From NCBI GenBank assembly GCA_014378085.1, contig JACMOJ010000486.1, positions 1 through 5,576 of the forward strand: a DNA stretch of 5,576 nucleotides, written 5' to 3'. The translations under genes and the position numbers were made by a program. Source of the stretch: Burkholderiales bacterium. GTDB lineage: Bacteria; Pseudomonadota; Gammaproteobacteria; Burkholderiales; Usitatibacteraceae. Under the pieces are notes generated by a model, which saw nothing but the letters and a program-made list of their open reading frames with translations, had not been told where the DNA came from and did not search any database. This document shows positions 5,070 through 5,576 of this stretch, one piece after another. The number at the start of each line of letters is the position of its first letter. Position 1 is the stretch's first letter.

Positions 5070-5576
5070 TCATAGCTCATCTTCGGAACTGCGTCTCGCA
5101 GTGATCGTCTGCCGTAAGCGGTAAGCCAACGGCGTTATATCCGAACAGCGCCCGCGTCGGCACAATCCCCGTAAGCGGCCAGCGGCCCCACCTTCCCCCG
5201 CCGCGTAGTTGCCGTTAGAGTTTGCGAACGGTAGCAGCGAGTCGATCCTGCTGTTGGGGCAAGTCGGCAGTTTTTCCAAGGTGTCAGCGAGCCAACTTGC
5301 CGGGTCAAGGCCGTTGAGCTTGGCGGTGGCAAACAGGCTCTGGATGGCAGCGGCGCGGCGACCAGCCCGTTCGGAGCCGGCGAACAGCCAGTTCTTCTTG
5401 CCGATGGCGATGGGACGGATCGCGTTCTCGACCGGATTGTTGTCGATGGGCGGGCTGCCCGAGCTGGCGTAACGCAGCAGCGCCGGCCAGCGCTTGAGTG
5501 CATGATCAATTGCCTTGGCCGTGCCGCTGCCGGCCGCCACGGTTCGCTGGTTCGCCAGGAGCCAGGCGTGCAGTTC
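5070..5576 (-). CDS. tnpC: IS66-family transposase (TnpC), C-terminal part, 5' end outside window
   Basis: The minus-strand frame is open from the window edge to a TGA at 5072-5070, giving 168 residues of a protein that normally has about 500. It starts within ELHAWLLANQRTVAAGSGTA and carries the highly conserved IDNNPVENAIRPIAIGKKNW (visible residues 45-64), whose Glu50 is the last acidic residue of the DDE catalytic triad. The IS66 C-terminal domain follows (AGSERAGRRAAAIQSLFATA through WLADTLEKLP to LLPF at about 114-117). The two catalytic Asp residues are upstream and not visible. After LLPFANSN the frame goes on for about 47 residues that do not look like the family, the last 14 or so encoded outside the presumed IS end. 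A native stop has therefore probably been lost, or the end is misplaced. The stop lies only 4 bases from the convergent chemoreceptor stop. Confidence 0.9.
   Translation of the reverse strand, partial: ELHAWLLANQRTVAAGSGTAKAIDHALKRWPALLRYASSGSPPIDNNPVENAIRPIAIGKKNWLFAGSERAGRRAAAIQSLFATAKLNGLDPASWLADTLEKLPTCPNSRIDSLLPFANSNGNYAAGEGGAAGRLRGLCRRGRCSDITPLAYRLRQTITARRSSEDEL
5114..5576 (-). mobile_element. IS66-family insertion sequence, one end (continues past the right edge)
   Basis: Contains the 3' part of an IS66 transposase gene on the minus strand. The element end is placed at 5114, where GTAAGCGG begins; GTAAGCG is the usual outer start of IS66-family inverted repeats. Two further GTAAGC copies lie inside (5121 and 5171, the latter again GTAAGCGG), so the exact edge could differ. 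The other end, the accessory genes and any 8-bp target duplication lie outside the window. Its edge is 48 bases beyond the chemoreceptor stop, so it does not interrupt that gene. Confidence 0.75.

Overview
The window most likely comes from a beta-proteobacterium of the Burkholderiales (Burkholderia/Paraburkholderia/Caballeronia type). The flanking genes have GC-rich codon use (about 80% G/C at third positions over the first 25 visible codons of the left-end gene, 76% for the right-end transposase). The IS66 transposase and the chemoreceptor signalling domain also look like those of that group. The assignment is by pattern recognition, not by search.

Layout, left to right: (1) the 3' end of a carboxymuconolactone decarboxylase/AhpD-like peroxidase-related gene (1-186, +); (2) a 112-residue protein I cannot identify (233-571, +); (3) about 630 bases without a convincing gene, ending in a possible promoter; (4) a BLUF blue-light sensor gene (1204-1617, +) followed 36 bases later by a stand-alone EAL cyclic-di-GMP phosphodiesterase gene (1654-2433, +); (5) about 960 bases without an intact recognisable gene, containing a 149-bp element with IS21-type inverted ends (2828-2976); (6) a full-length methyl-accepting chemotaxis protein (3413-5065, +); (7) the end of an IS66-family insertion sequence on the minus strand, running off the right edge (5114-5576), whose transposase frame reads out of the element and stops 4 bases from the chemoreceptor stop.

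The most interesting content is the BLUF-EAL pair. All flavin-pocket positions expected of a working BLUF domain are present. So are all metal- and substrate-binding positions expected of an active EAL phosphodiesterase. The two genes look like one operon encoding a two-protein, blue-light-controlled c-di-GMP degrading switch. This is the two-gene counterpart of the fused BLUF-EAL protein BlrP1 of Klebsiella, and it resembles the PapB/PapA pair described in Rhodopseudomonas palustris. Light would be converted into a change in c-di-GMP and so in motility or biofilm. The chemoreceptor downstream fits a motility theme, but it is about 1 kb away and probably transcribed separately. The pair uses more A/T-ending codons than the flanks (about 40-48% G/C at third positions over the first 25 codons of each gene) and lies in a region with mobile-element traces, which suggests acquired, accessory DNA.
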